Below are positions 1 to 8,248 of a stretch of 64,000 bases of DNA, piece by piece; within the stretch, counting starts at the first letter, position 1; every line of letters begins with the position of its first letter. Origin of the DNA: Micromonospora chalcea. Its GTDB lineage: Bacteria > Actinomycetota > Actinomycetes > Mycobacteriales > Micromonosporaceae. The DNA lies in the NCBI RefSeq assembly GCF_002926165.1, contig NZ_MAGP01000097.1, positions 1 to 64,000 of the forward strand, read 5' to 3'. Made by a program: the position numbers and the translations under genes. The notes under the pieces are model-generated. The model was not told the DNA's origin. It did not search any database and saw only the letters and a program-made list of their open reading frames with translations.

Positions 1-120
1 CCAGTGACGTGCAGGAACGGGGTCACCCGGACCAAGCCGACGGATCCGCTCCAGGACAGCAACGTCGGTCAGGCGGTGAGTCAGACCAGGCCGGGTGACC
101 CCACCCCTACATCCTCACTG

Positions 121-1224
121 TCAGGCGGGAAGCTGGGCCGCCGCCGCCAGCAGCGCCACGAGAGCCAGCACGGCGAGCGCGCCGGCGGCACGCGCCCGGG
201 CCAGGGCGACCCCGCCGAGCACCGCCCAGGCCGGCACCGTGAACAGCAGGTTCACCGCCGACCAGACCGGCACGGCCTGCGCCAGCGCCAGCAGCCCGAG
301 CGCCGGCACCAGCGCCCAGGCGGTACAGATCGCGGCCGGGTACCGCAGCGGGAGGCTGAACAGGGCCAGCCCGGCCAGCACGCCGCCGAGCGCGACGACG
401 CCGAACAGCTCTCCGGGCGTGGCCGCCAGCACGGTGGCGCCGGGCCACGCGCCGGACGCCAGGCGCCCGCCCTCACGCACGCCGACGGCGAGCAGCGCGG
501 CGACCGGCAGCAGCCCGACGGCCACTGCGGCCAGCCACCGGACGGTGTCCCGGCGGCGGAACGCCAGCACGACCCAGCCGTGCGCGGCGAGCAGCAGCAA
601 CGCCACCGGCTGGCACAGACCGAGCAGCAGCACCGCGCCCGCGTAGGGCACGAGCCGCCGCGGGCCCGGCCGGTCGAGCGCGGGCACCAGCAGCCAGGTG
701 GCGAGCACGGCGGCGAGCACCGCCAGGGCGTACGGCTGCGCCTCCTGCGCGTACCGGGTCGACGTCGGCAGCGCCGCGAAGATCAGGCCGGCGAGCAGGC
801 CCGCGGCGGGCGTGGCGATCCGGGTGGCGAGCGCGCCGACGAGCGCCGCGGCCCCGACCATGGCCAGCAGCGACGGTACGCGCAGCGCGAGGTCCGCCGC
901 GCCGAACAGCTCCGCCCAGCCGCGCAGGAGCAGGTGGTACGGCCCGAGCGCGATGTCGTCGCCGGTGAGCCCGATCCCCTGCCAGGGCGACGTCGCCGCC
1001 CGGCGGGCCGCCGACTCCCCGGCGCTCGGACCCGCTGTCGCGATCCGGGTCGCGCCGAGCGCGCCGGTCAGGACCGCGGGCAGCAGCCACGCCGCGATCC
1101 GCCACCGGGTCACGGCGGCGGTCGCGGCGCGGACGGTGGAGCGGCGCGGACGGTCCTCGCCCCAGGGGTCCTCGACCGCGGCGTCCCCGATCCGGGGCAG
1201 GACCATGGTGTCCGCGTCCATCAT
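121..1224 (-). CDS. GT39-like polytopic membrane glycosyltransferase
   Basis: A 367-residue integral membrane protein. After a charged N-terminal stretch of about 40 residues, hydrophobic helices run to the C-terminus. The loop around GDDIALGPYHLLLRGW and the motif RYAQEAQPYAL are typical of actinobacterial polyprenyl-phosphate-dependent mannosyl- or dolichol-type transferases of the GT39/ArnT fold, which pass sugars to extracytoplasmic acceptors. The usual DE pair in the first loop appears as GDD. Acceptor and sugar cannot be read from sequence. It begins with tandem ATG codons and only a weak ribosome site, and appears monocistronic. The 120 bases to its left at the window edge show no gene I can support. 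Confidence 0.7.
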   Translation of the reverse strand: MMDADTMVLPRIGDAAVEDPWGEDRPRRSTVRAATAAVTRWRIAAWLLPAVLTGALGATRIATAGPSAGESAARRAATSPWQGIGLTGDDIALGPYHLLLRGWAELFGAADLALRVPSLLAMVGAAALVGALATRIATPAAGLLAGLIFAALPTSTRYAQEAQPYALAVLAAVLATWLLVPALDRPGPRRLVPYAGAVLLLGLCQPVALLLLAAHGWVVLAFRRRDTVRWLAAVAVGLLPVAALLAVGVREGGRLASGAWPGATVLAATPGELFGVVALGGVLAGLALFSLPLRYPAAICTAWALVPALGLLALAQAVPVWSAVNLLFTVPAWAVLGGVALARARAAGALAVLALVALLAAAAQLPA

Positions 1225-1333
1225 CGTGACTCACGCATCCCTGTGGGTGCCGGCGACCGGGATCCAGCCGGGGCTGGATGACATCCTGGAGCCTACTGAG
1301 CCAAAATCGACATAACGCCAATATGGGTTGAAA

Positions 1334-1370
1334 GGGTCCGCCGTCCGCCCCGTGGACGACCGGCGGACCC
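1334..1370 (-). terminator. Hairpin after the GH3 gene
   Basis: GGGTCCGCCG (1334-1343) pairs exactly with CGGCGGACCC (1361-1370) just beyond the GH3 stop. On the minus strand the second arm is followed by TTTC, as in a GC-rich intrinsic terminator. It would end the GH3 and transporter transcript. Confidence 0.6.
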
Positions 1371-1373
1371 GGC

Positions 1374-3698
1374 TCAGCGGAGGTCGGTGGTCGTCCAGCG
1401 GGGCGAGGCGGCGGTGATCTCGACCGTGTCGCCGGTCAGCGTGGTCCGCGCCTGGACGTCGCGCCGGGCGCTCGTACCCACCCAGACGTCGACCTCCCCG
1501 GGCTCCACCACGCGGGTGAGCGTGCGGTCGGTGAAGGCCAGCCGCGTGGTCGGCACGCTCAGCTCGACGGTGACCGAGGCCCCCGGCTCCAGACTCACCC
1601 GCCGGTAGCCGAGCAGCTGCGCCACCGGCCGGGTCACCGAGGCGACCAGGTCCCGGCCGTAGAGCTGCACCACGTCGTCACCGGCGACCGCGCCGGTGTT
1701 CGTGACCCGCACCGACACCCGCAGCGCCCCGTCGGCCGGCACCTCGGCCGGCACGGTCAGGTCGGTGTACGCGAACGTGGTGTAGGACAGCCCGTGACCG
1801 AACGGCGCCACCGGCGTCGCCGGCAGGTTGGTGCCGTTCGTGCCCGCCCCCAGCTCCGGGTGCAGGTACGAGTACGGCTGCGCGCCGGCCGAGCCGGGCA
1901 GGCTGACCGGCAGCCGGCCGGACGGGTTGACCCGCCCGGAGAGCACACCCGCGATCGCCCCGGCGCCCTCCTCGCCCGGGAAGAACGTCTGCAGCACCGC
2001 CGCGCACCGGGTCAGCGCCCAGCCCAGCGCGTACGGCCGGCCGGTCAGCAGCACCAGGACGACCGGGGTGCCGGTGTCCAGCACCGCCTCGACGAGCTGG
2101 CGCTGCACGCCGGGCAGCTCCAGGTCGTCCCGGTCGCAGCCCTCCCCGACCGTGCCGCGGCCGAACAGGCTGGCGTGGTCGCCGACCACGAGGACCGCCA
2201 CGTCGGCGGCGGACGCGACGGCGACCGCCTCGTCGAAGCCGGACCGGTCCGCCGAGTCCACCTCGCAGCCGGCCGCGAAGGTGACCCGGTCGGCGCCGAA
2301 CTCGGCGCGCACCGCCTCCAGGACGGTCGGCACCTCGAAGCCGGTCTCCACGCCCGGGTGATGGGCCAGCACGTGGTTGAGGAAGGAATAGCAGCCGAAC
2401 AACGCGCCCTGCCGGTCGGCGTTCGGGCCGACCACCGCCACCCGGCGGCCCGCCGGCAGCGGGAGCACGCCCTCGTTGGCGACCAGGACGATCGACTCCT
2501 CGGCGAGCCGGCGCGCGATCGACCGGTGCTCCGGCGAGTCGAGGTCCACGGCACCCGGCGGCTCGTCGGCGAACGTGGCGTCGAGCAGCCCGAGTTCCTG
2601 CTTCTGGCGCAGCACGCGCAGCACCGCCCGGTCGACCAGCGCCTCGTCGACAGTGCCGGCCCGCACCGACTCGGTCAGCGTCAGGAAGGCGTCGCCGGTG
2701 GGCAACTCGATGTCCAGGCCCGCGGCCAGCGCCTGCGCCGCCGCGTCCGCGTGGTCGGCCGCGACGTGGTGCAGCAGGTTGAGGAAGGCGACGCCGTAGT
2801 AGTCGGCCACCACGGTGCCGTCGAACCCCCACCGGTCCCGCAGCAGGTCGGTGAGCATGGTCGGGTCGGCGGCGACCGGCACGCCGTCGATCTCAGCGTA
2901 CGAGTGCATGACGCTGCGCGCGTCGCCGTCGCGGATCGCCATCTCGAACGGCGGCAGCAGCACGTCGGCGAGTTCCCGGGGACCGGCGTGCACCGGGCCG
3001 AAGTTGCGCCCGGCCCGCGAGGCGGAGTAGCCGGCGAAGTGCTTCAGCGTCGCGAGCACGCCCTGCGACTGCAGTCCCCGCACGTACGAGGTGCCGATGG
3101 TGCCCACGAGGTACGGATCCTCGGCGATGCACTCGTCGACCCGGCCCCAGCGCGGGTCCCGGATCACGTCCAGCACCGGGGACAGTCCCTGGTGGATGCC
3201 GAGCGCGCGCATCGAGGCCCCGATCGCCGCCGCCATCTCGGTGACCAGCTCGGGGTCGAACGCGGCGCCCCAGGCAAGCGGCGTCGGGAAGGTGGCCGCC
3301 TTCCAGGCCGACAGGCCGGTCAGGCACTCCTCGTGCACGATGGCCGGGATGCCCAGCCGGGTACCGGTCACCAGGTCCCGCTGGAACTTCCACAGCCAGG
3401 CCGCGCGGGCCGCGGAATCGACCGGGCGGGTGCCGTAGGGACGGGTGAGGTGACCCAGCCCGTGCCGGGCGAAGTCTTCGAGCCGGCCGCTGTCGGCGAA
3501 CTCGCCCTGCAGGGGCGCGACCGCCTCACCGTCCTCCTTCTCCCAGAACCCGACGAGCTGCGCGATCTTCTCCTCGGTCGTCATGCGAGCGAGCAGTTCC
3601 CGTACGCGCGTCTCGGCGTCGTGCCCGTCCGACCGGTCGTGGTCCGAATCTGCCTGGGCCGGTACCGGCCCGTCCACCACCGCGTGGACCCCTGTCAT
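1374..3698 (-). CDS. Glycoside hydrolase family 3 (beta-glucosidase or beta-xylosidase)
   Basis: A 774-residue retaining exo-glycosidase. It has an N-terminal TIM barrel, an alpha/beta sandwich domain and a C-terminal fibronectin-III-like domain (from about residue 655), the standard three-domain GH3 layout and length. LKHFAGYS is the family substrate-binding motif, and VVADYYG holds the likely nucleophile Asp near residue 299. There is no signal peptide, so it should split imported oligosaccharides in the cytosol. I chose the ATG at 3698 because GGAAAGG lies 6 bases upstream; an ATG at 3713 has no ribosome site. It is the last gene of the ABC transporter operon. Glucose versus xylose specificity is open; the GH10 xylanase nearby hints at xylo-oligosaccharides. 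Confidence 0.9.
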   Translation of the reverse strand: MTGVHAVVDGPVPAQADSDHDRSDGHDAETRVRELLARMTTEEKIAQLVGFWEKEDGEAVAPLQGEFADSGRLEDFARHGLGHLTRPYGTRPVDSAARAAWLWKFQRDLVTGTRLGIPAIVHEECLTGLSAWKAATFPTPLAWGAAFDPELVTEMAAAIGASMRALGIHQGLSPVLDVIRDPRWGRVDECIAEDPYLVGTIGTSYVRGLQSQGVLATLKHFAGYSASRAGRNFGPVHAGPRELADVLLPPFEMAIRDGDARSVMHSYAEIDGVPVAADPTMLTDLLRDRWGFDGTVVADYYGVAFLNLLHHVAADHADAAAQALAAGLDIELPTGDAFLTLTESVRAGTVDEALVDRAVLRVLRQKQELGLLDATFADEPPGAVDLDSPEHRSIARRLAEESIVLVANEGVLPLPAGRRVAVVGPNADRQGALFGCYSFLNHVLAHHPGVETGFEVPTVLEAVRAEFGADRVTFAAGCEVDSADRSGFDEAVAVASAADVAVLVVGDHASLFGRGTVGEGCDRDDLELPGVQRQLVEAVLDTGTPVVLVLLTGRPYALGWALTRCAAVLQTFFPGEEGAGAIAGVLSGRVNPSGRLPVSLPGSAGAQPYSYLHPELGAGTNGTNLPATPVAPFGHGLSYTTFAYTDLTVPAEVPADGALRVSVRVTNTGAVAGDDVVQLYGRDLVASVTRPVAQLLGYRRVSLEPGASVTVELSVPTTRLAFTDRTLTRVVEPGEVDVWVGTSARRDVQARTTLTGDTVEITAASPRWTTTDLR

Positions 3699-3737
3699 GG
3701 TGTGCCTTTCCATTGGTTGTGCTGGTGCTGCTGCCGC

Positions 3738-4598
3738 TCAGCCCTTGACCGCGCCCTGGAGCCCGCCCACGATCTGCTTCTCCGCGAGGGTGAAGAACAG
3801 CAGCGCCGGCAGCATCGCCAGTGAGGTGAAGGCGAGGACGCCCGCGGTGTCGGTGGTGTACTGGCTGGAGAAGTTCTGCACGCCCAGCGGCAGGGTGTGC
3901 AGGTTGACGTCCCCGAGGACGAGCAGCGGCAGGAGGAACGCGTTCCAGCTCGCCACGAACGCGAGGATACCGACGGTGACGATCGCGGGCCGCGACAGCG
4001 GCAGCACGATCCGCCAGAGGAAGCCGAGCCGGCCGGCGCCGTCGATGGCGGCCGCGTCCTCCAGCTCCCGCGGGATGGCCGACAGGAACGGCCGCAGGAT
4101 GACGATCGTCAGCGGCAGCGAGAAGGCGACCTGCGGAAGGATCACCGCGTAGTAGGAGTTGATCAGGCTCAGGTCACGCAGCAGGAGGTACAGCGGCAGG
4201 ATCGCCGCGCCGGCCGGGAAGAGCAGACCGAGCGTGAAGAACGTGTAGAGCCATTCACGCCCCCGGAACGAGTACCGGGCGAGCACGAACGCGGCGGCCA
4301 TGCCGAGCACCACCACGCCGAGCGTGGTGCCCAGAGCGATCACCGCGCTGTTGAACGCCTGCCGCCAGAAGTCGCTCTGCGTGAGCACCCGGTAGTAGTT
4401 GTCCCAGACCCACGGGTCGGGCAGGCCGGCCGGGTCGTTCACGATCTGCGGCGTGGTCCGGAAGCCACCGACGATGACGTACACGACGGGGGCGATCGAC
4501 ACGGCCGCGACCGCGAGCGCGATCGCGTACGTCAGCGGCGAGCTCCACTGCACCGGACGGCGCCCGGGCGAAGGGGCGGGTACGGAGTTCACGGCCAC
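3738..4598 (-). CDS. Carbohydrate ABC transporter permease (MalG type)
   Basis: About 286 residues with six predicted membrane helices. The cytoplasmic EAA loop reads ELEDAAAIDGAGRLGFLWRI, the MalG-type signature for docking the ATPase. It forms the membrane channel with the adjoining MalF-like subunit. The GTG at 4598 sits 8 bases after GGAAGGGG; a GTG at 4604 overlaps the preceding stop as GTGA and is the alternative. No ATP-binding subunit is encoded nearby. In actinomycetes many sugar importers of this class share one unlinked ATPase (MsiK), and the same is inferred here. Confidence 0.88.
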   Translation of the reverse strand: MAVNSVPAPSPGRRPVQWSSPLTYAIALAVAAVSIAPVVYVIVGGFRTTPQIVNDPAGLPDPWVWDNYYRVLTQSDFWRQAFNSAVIALGTTLGVVVLGMAAAFVLARYSFRGREWLYTFFTLGLLFPAGAAILPLYLLLRDLSLINSYYAVILPQVAFSLPLTIVILRPFLSAIPRELEDAAAIDGAGRLGFLWRIVLPLSRPAIVTVGILAFVASWNAFLLPLLVLGDVNLHTLPLGVQNFSSQYTTDTAGVLAFTSLAMLPALLFFTLAEKQIVGGLQGAVKG

Positions 4599-4600
4599 TG

Positions 4601-5599
4601 TCACTTCCCCTTCCGGGTGATGGCGCCCTCGATGTCGCGGCTGAGCAGGAACCGCTGGAACAGCAGCGCCGCGACGAACGAGATGGCGAACAGGATCACG
4701 GCGACCGCGTTGCCGTAGCCCCACAGCCGGGCGAAGAAGCCGTTGTCCACCATGTACGTCGCCATGGTGGCCGAGGCGCCGAGCGACCGCACCGCGGGCA
4801 CGGAGGTCACCCAGACCATGTCGAAGACCTGCAACGAGCCGATCATCGACAGGAACATCCAGATCCGGATGGTCGGGCCGAGCAGTGGCAACGTGACGTG
4901 ACGCTGGATCTGCCACCAGCTCGCGCCGTCGATCTCGGCGGCCTCGTTCAGCTCGGGCGGCACGTTCGACAGGCCGGCGAGCAGCAGGATGATGGCGAAG
5001 CCGACGTACTTCCAGGTGAGCACGAACAGCAGGGTCCAGATGACCACGTCGAGGTCGGCCAGCCACGCCTGCACCAGCCCGCCCAGCCCGACCGACCGCA
5101 GCAGCGCGTCGAGCGTGCCGCCGTCGGTCAGGATCAGCTTCCACATGATGCCGACGGTGACCTCGGCGAGCACGTACGGCACGAAGACCAGCAGGCGGAA
5201 CGCGGAGCGCCCGCGGAAGCGGCGGTTGAGCAGCAGGGCGATGCCGAGCGCGACGGGCCCCTGGATGAGCAGCGATCCGAAGACGATGATGGCGTTGTTG
5301 CGCAGCGCGTCGAGGAAGATCGGGTCCTGGAACGCGAGCGTGTAGTTACGGAAGCCGACGTACTCGGTGGGCGGCCCGACCCCGCGCCAGCGGAACAGGC
5401 TGTAGTAGAACGCGAAGCCCATCGGCACCAGCACGAACAGCACGTAGATGAGGACCGCCGGCGTCGTCAGGCCGATGATCTCGTACCACTTGCGGCGGGT
5501 CTCGGCGCGGCGTGAGGCGGCTCGTGCGCCGGGCCGGAGGCCCGCCGGCGGCGCGAGAGCGCCGTCGGCGGGCGTACGGGTCTGCGATGCGGACGTCAC
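4601..5599 (-). CDS. Carbohydrate ABC transporter permease (MalF type)
   Basis: 332 residues: a 40-residue cytoplasmic N-terminus, then six membrane segments. The EAA loop ELNEAAEIDGASWWQIQRHV is near residues 215-235. It is the partner of the MalG-like permease downstream. Its GTG start overlaps the stop of the binding-protein gene by four bases (GTGA), so the three transporter genes are tightly coupled in the order binding protein, MalF, MalG, then GH3. Substrate is inferred to be a plant-cell-wall oligosaccharide from the flanking glycosidases. Confidence 0.88.
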   Translation of the reverse strand: MTSASQTRTPADGALAPPAGLRPGARAASRRAETRRKWYEIIGLTTPAVLIYVLFVLVPMGFAFYYSLFRWRGVGPPTEYVGFRNYTLAFQDPIFLDALRNNAIIVFGSLLIQGPVALGIALLLNRRFRGRSAFRLLVFVPYVLAEVTVGIMWKLILTDGGTLDALLRSVGLGGLVQAWLADLDVVIWTLLFVLTWKYVGFAIILLLAGLSNVPPELNEAAEIDGASWWQIQRHVTLPLLGPTIRIWMFLSMIGSLQVFDMVWVTSVPAVRSLGASATMATYMVDNGFFARLWGYGNAVAVILFAISFVAALLFQRFLLSRDIEGAITRKGK

Positions 5600-6906
5600 T
5601 TGCTTGCGGCCGCCTTCATGGCCGAGACGACCTTCTCAGGTGTCCCGTTGCCGGCGAAGATCGCGACGATCGCGTCGTTCATCGCGGTGCCGACGGTGCT
5701 GCCGAAGGCCGTGTCCAGCCAGAGCTGCACGTAGGTGGCCGAGGAGGTGGCCTCCAGGATGGACTTCAGCGCCGGGTCGGTGACGCCGTCGGCGGCGCCC
5801 TTGGCGACCGGCAGGCCGGTGCCGGTGGCGGCGTAGCCCTTCTGCACCTCGGGGCTGACGATGTACTTGAGGAACTCGACGCACTCGGCCGGGGCGTTCT
5901 TCGAGCAGGCGAAGCCGTCGCCGCCGCCGAGGGCCGCCTTCGGGTCACCGGCGGAGCCGGAGATCGCCGGCACCGGGAACCAGCCCAGGAACTTGCCCAG
6001 GGCCGCCTTGTCCGTGGCGACGGTGTCCAGCGTGCCACGGTTCCAGTCGCCCATCAGTTCCATCGCGGCCTTGCCGTTGGCGAGCAGACCGTTGGCGCTG
6101 GTCGGGTCGTTCTGGCCCGGCGTGGCGATGAAGTTGTTCTGGAACGGCTTGGTGTCGATGAAGCTCTTCAGGTCCTGGCCGGCCTTGACGAAGCACGGGT
6201 CGTCGAAGGTCCGGTCCTTGGTCGCCTTCTTCAGCGTGTCGACCGAGCAGGCCCGCAGCGCGAAGTTGTACCACCAGTGCGCGGCCGGCCACTTGTCTCC
6301 GGCGCCCAGGGCGATCGGGATGACGTTGATGGCCTTGAGCTTGGTGACCGCGGCGTTGAGTTCCTCGAAGGTGGTCGGCGGCGCCGTGATGCCCGCCTTC
6401 GCGAACATGTCCTTGTTGTACCAGATGCCTTCGATGCCCATCCGGAACGGCAGGCCGTACTGCTTGCCCTCCACCTGCCAGATCTCGGAGGCGCTGCCGA
6501 TGTCGGCGACCTCGCTCTTCACCTGGTCGGTGATGTCCTTGAGGTAGTCGGCCTCGACCTGCTCGCGCATCTCGCCGCCACCCCACGCCTGGAAGATGTC
6601 CGGCGGGTCGTTGCTCAGCAGCGCGGCGGGCAGCCGGGTGCGCTGGAGCTGGTTCGTCTCGATCGCCTCGATCTCGATCTTGACGGTCGGGTGGGCCGCG
6701 GAGAAGTCCTTGGCGACCTTCTCCCAGTACGTCTTGCCGGGCCCGTCCTGCGAGGCGTTGTGCCACCAGGTCAGCGTCACCGGGTTCTTGTACAGCTCGC
6801 TCTCGGCGGCCTTCTCGTCGTCGCCACCACCACTGCACGCGGAGGCCAGCAGAGCGCTTGTCACAAACAGTGCCAGGACGGCGCCAGCACGGCGCTTCAT
6901 CGCCAT
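5596..6906 (-). CDS. Extracellular sugar-binding lipoprotein of ABC importer
   Basis: A family 1 solute-binding protein of 436 residues. The N-terminus MAMKRRAGAVLALFVT leads to a lipobox LLASAC, so it should be lipid-anchored outside the membrane and hand sugars to the two permeases. The mature part shows the usual features, including LTWWHNAS, a Trp-rich binding region, and GDWNRGTLD. The ATG at 6906 lies 6 bases after GAGGAG and is preferred over an upstream GTG at 6924. First gene of the minus-strand operon; its 5' region carries LacI-type operators, so it is probably controlled by the divergent regulator. Confidence 0.9.
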   Translation of the reverse strand: MAMKRRAGAVLALFVTSALLASACSGGGDDEKAAESELYKNPVTLTWWHNASQDGPGKTYWEKVAKDFSAAHPTVKIEIEAIETNQLQRTRLPAALLSNDPPDIFQAWGGGEMREQVEADYLKDITDQVKSEVADIGSASEIWQVEGKQYGLPFRMGIEGIWYNKDMFAKAGITAPPTTFEELNAAVTKLKAINVIPIALGAGDKWPAAHWWYNFALRACSVDTLKKATKDRTFDDPCFVKAGQDLKSFIDTKPFQNNFIATPGQNDPTSANGLLANGKAAMELMGDWNRGTLDTVATDKAALGKFLGWFPVPAISGSAGDPKAALGGGDGFACSKNAPAECVEFLKYIVSPEVQKGYAATGTGLPVAKGAADGVTDPALKSILEATSSATYVQLWLDTAFGSTVGTAMNDAIVAIFAGNGTPEKVVSAMKAAASK

Positions 6907-6947
6907 AGATGTCTCCTCGACCACTTAGTCGGGTTACCTGCCGGGGA

Positions 6948-6975
6948 GTTTTACAGGGCCGTAACGTGAAGTCAA
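6948..6975 (-). promoter_or_regulatory. Candidate promoter of the sugar ABC/GH3 operon
   Basis: Read on the minus strand, TTGACT (6975-6970) and TAAAAC (6953-6948) are separated by 16 bases, a fair match to a housekeeping promoter. It would start transcription about 35 bases before the binding-protein ATG. The LacI-type operators lie just upstream of its -35 element. Inferred from sequence only. Confidence 0.45.
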
Positions 6976-6982
6976 TCGGTAT

Positions 6983-7009
6983 CGATAACGTTTTCGACAA
7001 CGTCTTCGA
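6983..7009. promoter_or_regulatory. Two overlapping LacI-family operators
   Basis: CGATAACGTTTTCG (6983-6996) and TCGACAACGTCTTCGA (6994-7009) are imperfect palindromes with the central CG typical of LacI/GalR operators, matching 6 of 7 and 6 of 8 positions per half. Their centres are 12 bases apart, about one helical turn. They lie between the divergent binding-protein and LacI genes, so they are the obvious targets for that regulator. Confidence 0.7.
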
Positions 7010-7041
7010 TCACCCTGGGAAGGCCCTCTATCATCGTCGGC

Positions 7042-8046
7042 GTGGTGTTCCCGCAGCGCGTCAAGATGTCAGACGTGGCCCGTACGGCCGGCGTCTCGGT
7101 GGCAACCGTATCGAAAGTTGTCAATGGTCGGTACGGCGTCGCACAGGCCACCGTCGAGCGCGTCCAGCAGGTCATCCACGAACTCGGATACGAGGCGAGC
7201 CTGGGGGCGCAGAGCCTGCGCAGCCACCGGACGAACGTGCTGGGCATCCTGGTCGCCGAGTTCGAGCCGTTCTCCACCGAGCTGCTCAAGGGCGCCTCCC
7301 GCGAGGTCGCCGGCAGCGGCTACCAACTGCTCGCCTACTCCAGCGGGGACGGCAAGGGCGCGGCCATAGGGTGGGAGCGGCGCTCGCTGGCACGCCTGTC
7401 CGGCACGCTCATCGACGGCGCGGTGATCGTGACGCCGACGGTGGTCGAGACCAAGCACGGTTTCCACGTGGTGGCCGTCGACCCGCACACCGGCCCGTCC
7501 GGCCTGCCCACTGTCGACTCCGACAACTTCGCCGGCGCGGTGCTGGCCACCGACTACCTGCTGTCGCTCGGGCACCGCCGGATCGCGCACATCAGCGGCC
7601 GTCCCGACCTGGAGTCGGCCCGCCTGCGCGAGGCCGGGTTCCGCAAGGCGATGGCCGACGCGGGCACGCCGGTGGACGAGCGGCTGGTGCGGGTGGGCGG
7701 CTTCCGCACCGAGAGCGCCGCCAGCACGGCCGCCGAACTGCTCGCCCTCCCCGACCGGCCGACCGCGATCTTCGCCGGCAACGACCTCTCCGCCATCTCC
7801 ACCGTGGACGTCGCCCGCGACCTCGGCCTGCGCGTACCGGACGACCTGTCGGTCATCGGCTTCGACAACATCCCCGAGTCGGCGCTGGTCGACCCGCCGC
7901 TCACCACGATCCGGCAGCCGCTGCAACGCATGGGCGCCGAGTCACTGCGCCTGCTGATCGACCTGATCGCCGGCGTCGAGCGGGAGACCCACATCCAGCT
8001 TCCCACCGAACTGGTCGTGCGGGCCTCCTGCGCGCCCCTGCGCTGA
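7042..8046 (+). CDS. LacI-family sugar-responsive repressor
   Basis: 334 residues. An N-terminal helix-turn-helix (SDVARTAGVSVATVSKVVNG, residues 9-28) and hinge helix precede a periplasmic-binding-protein-like effector domain ending in GFDNIPESALVDPPLTTIRQP, the standard LacI/GalR signature. It is divergent from the sugar ABC/GH3 operon and upstream of a GH10 xylanase. It probably represses the transporter operon and itself in the absence of an oligosaccharide inducer. The GTG at 7042 is followed by an in-frame ATG at 7066 that begins exactly at the helix-turn-helix; neither has a strong ribosome site, so the start is uncertain. Confidence 0.9.
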   Translation: MVFPQRVKMSDVARTAGVSVATVSKVVNGRYGVAQATVERVQQVIHELGYEASLGAQSLRSHRTNVLGILVAEFEPFSTELLKGASREVAGSGYQLLAYSSGDGKGAAIGWERRSLARLSGTLIDGAVIVTPTVVETKHGFHVVAVDPHTGPSGLPTVDSDNFAGAVLATDYLLSLGHRRIAHISGRPDLESARLREAGFRKAMADAGTPVDERLVRVGGFRTESAASTAAELLALPDRPTAIFAGNDLSAISTVDVARDLGLRVPDDLSVIGFDNIPESALVDPPLTTIRQPLQRMGAESLRLLIDLIAGVERETHIQLPTELVVRASCAPLR

Positions 8047-8073
8047 TACGCCCCGCTCCTACCCGAACGGCGA

Positions 8074-8103
8074 TTGACGGGCGGCTATCGAGGTCCGTAA
8101 GGT
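8074..8103 (+). promoter_or_regulatory. Candidate xylanase promoter
   Basis: TTGACG (8074-8079) and TAAGGT (8098-8103) are spaced by 18 bases in the 202-base gap between the LacI gene and the xylanase. This would give a leader of roughly 140 bases with the GAA/TTC motifs at 8113-8139 immediately after the start point. Confidence 0.45.
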
Positions 8104-8112
8104 TTCGGGCTA

Positions 8113-8139
8113 CTTCCGGAAGATGCCCCGGAAGTTTCG
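8113..8139. promoter_or_regulatory. Xylanase-type GAA/TTC operator cluster
   Basis: CTTCCGGAAG (8113-8122) is a perfect palindrome. CGGAAGTTTCG (8129-8139) reads CGAAACTTCCG on the other strand, one base from CGAAACTTTCG, the element I recall as repeated upstream of Streptomyces xylanase genes. Position just after the candidate promoter suits repression. The match is by eye. Confidence 0.4.
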
Positions 8140-8248
8140 GAAGCCGCACCGCCCGCCCGGGCACCCGCCGCTCCGTTCCACGTCGCGGCGGCCCCGGCAC
8201 CGCCACCGCCGGCCCTCGGGCCGAGCGCACCTGCCCGGAAGGAACGAG

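Noticed and set aside
4..1281. A 425-codon plus-strand frame at the window start
   Set aside because: Antisense to the membrane glycosyltransferase, whose hydrophobic pattern and RYAQE motif are convincing; the plus frame is Gln/Arg-rich noise.
1794..3824. A 676-codon plus-strand frame over the GH3 gene
   Set aside because: Antisense shadow of a well-supported GH3 gene; low-complexity composition and no motif.
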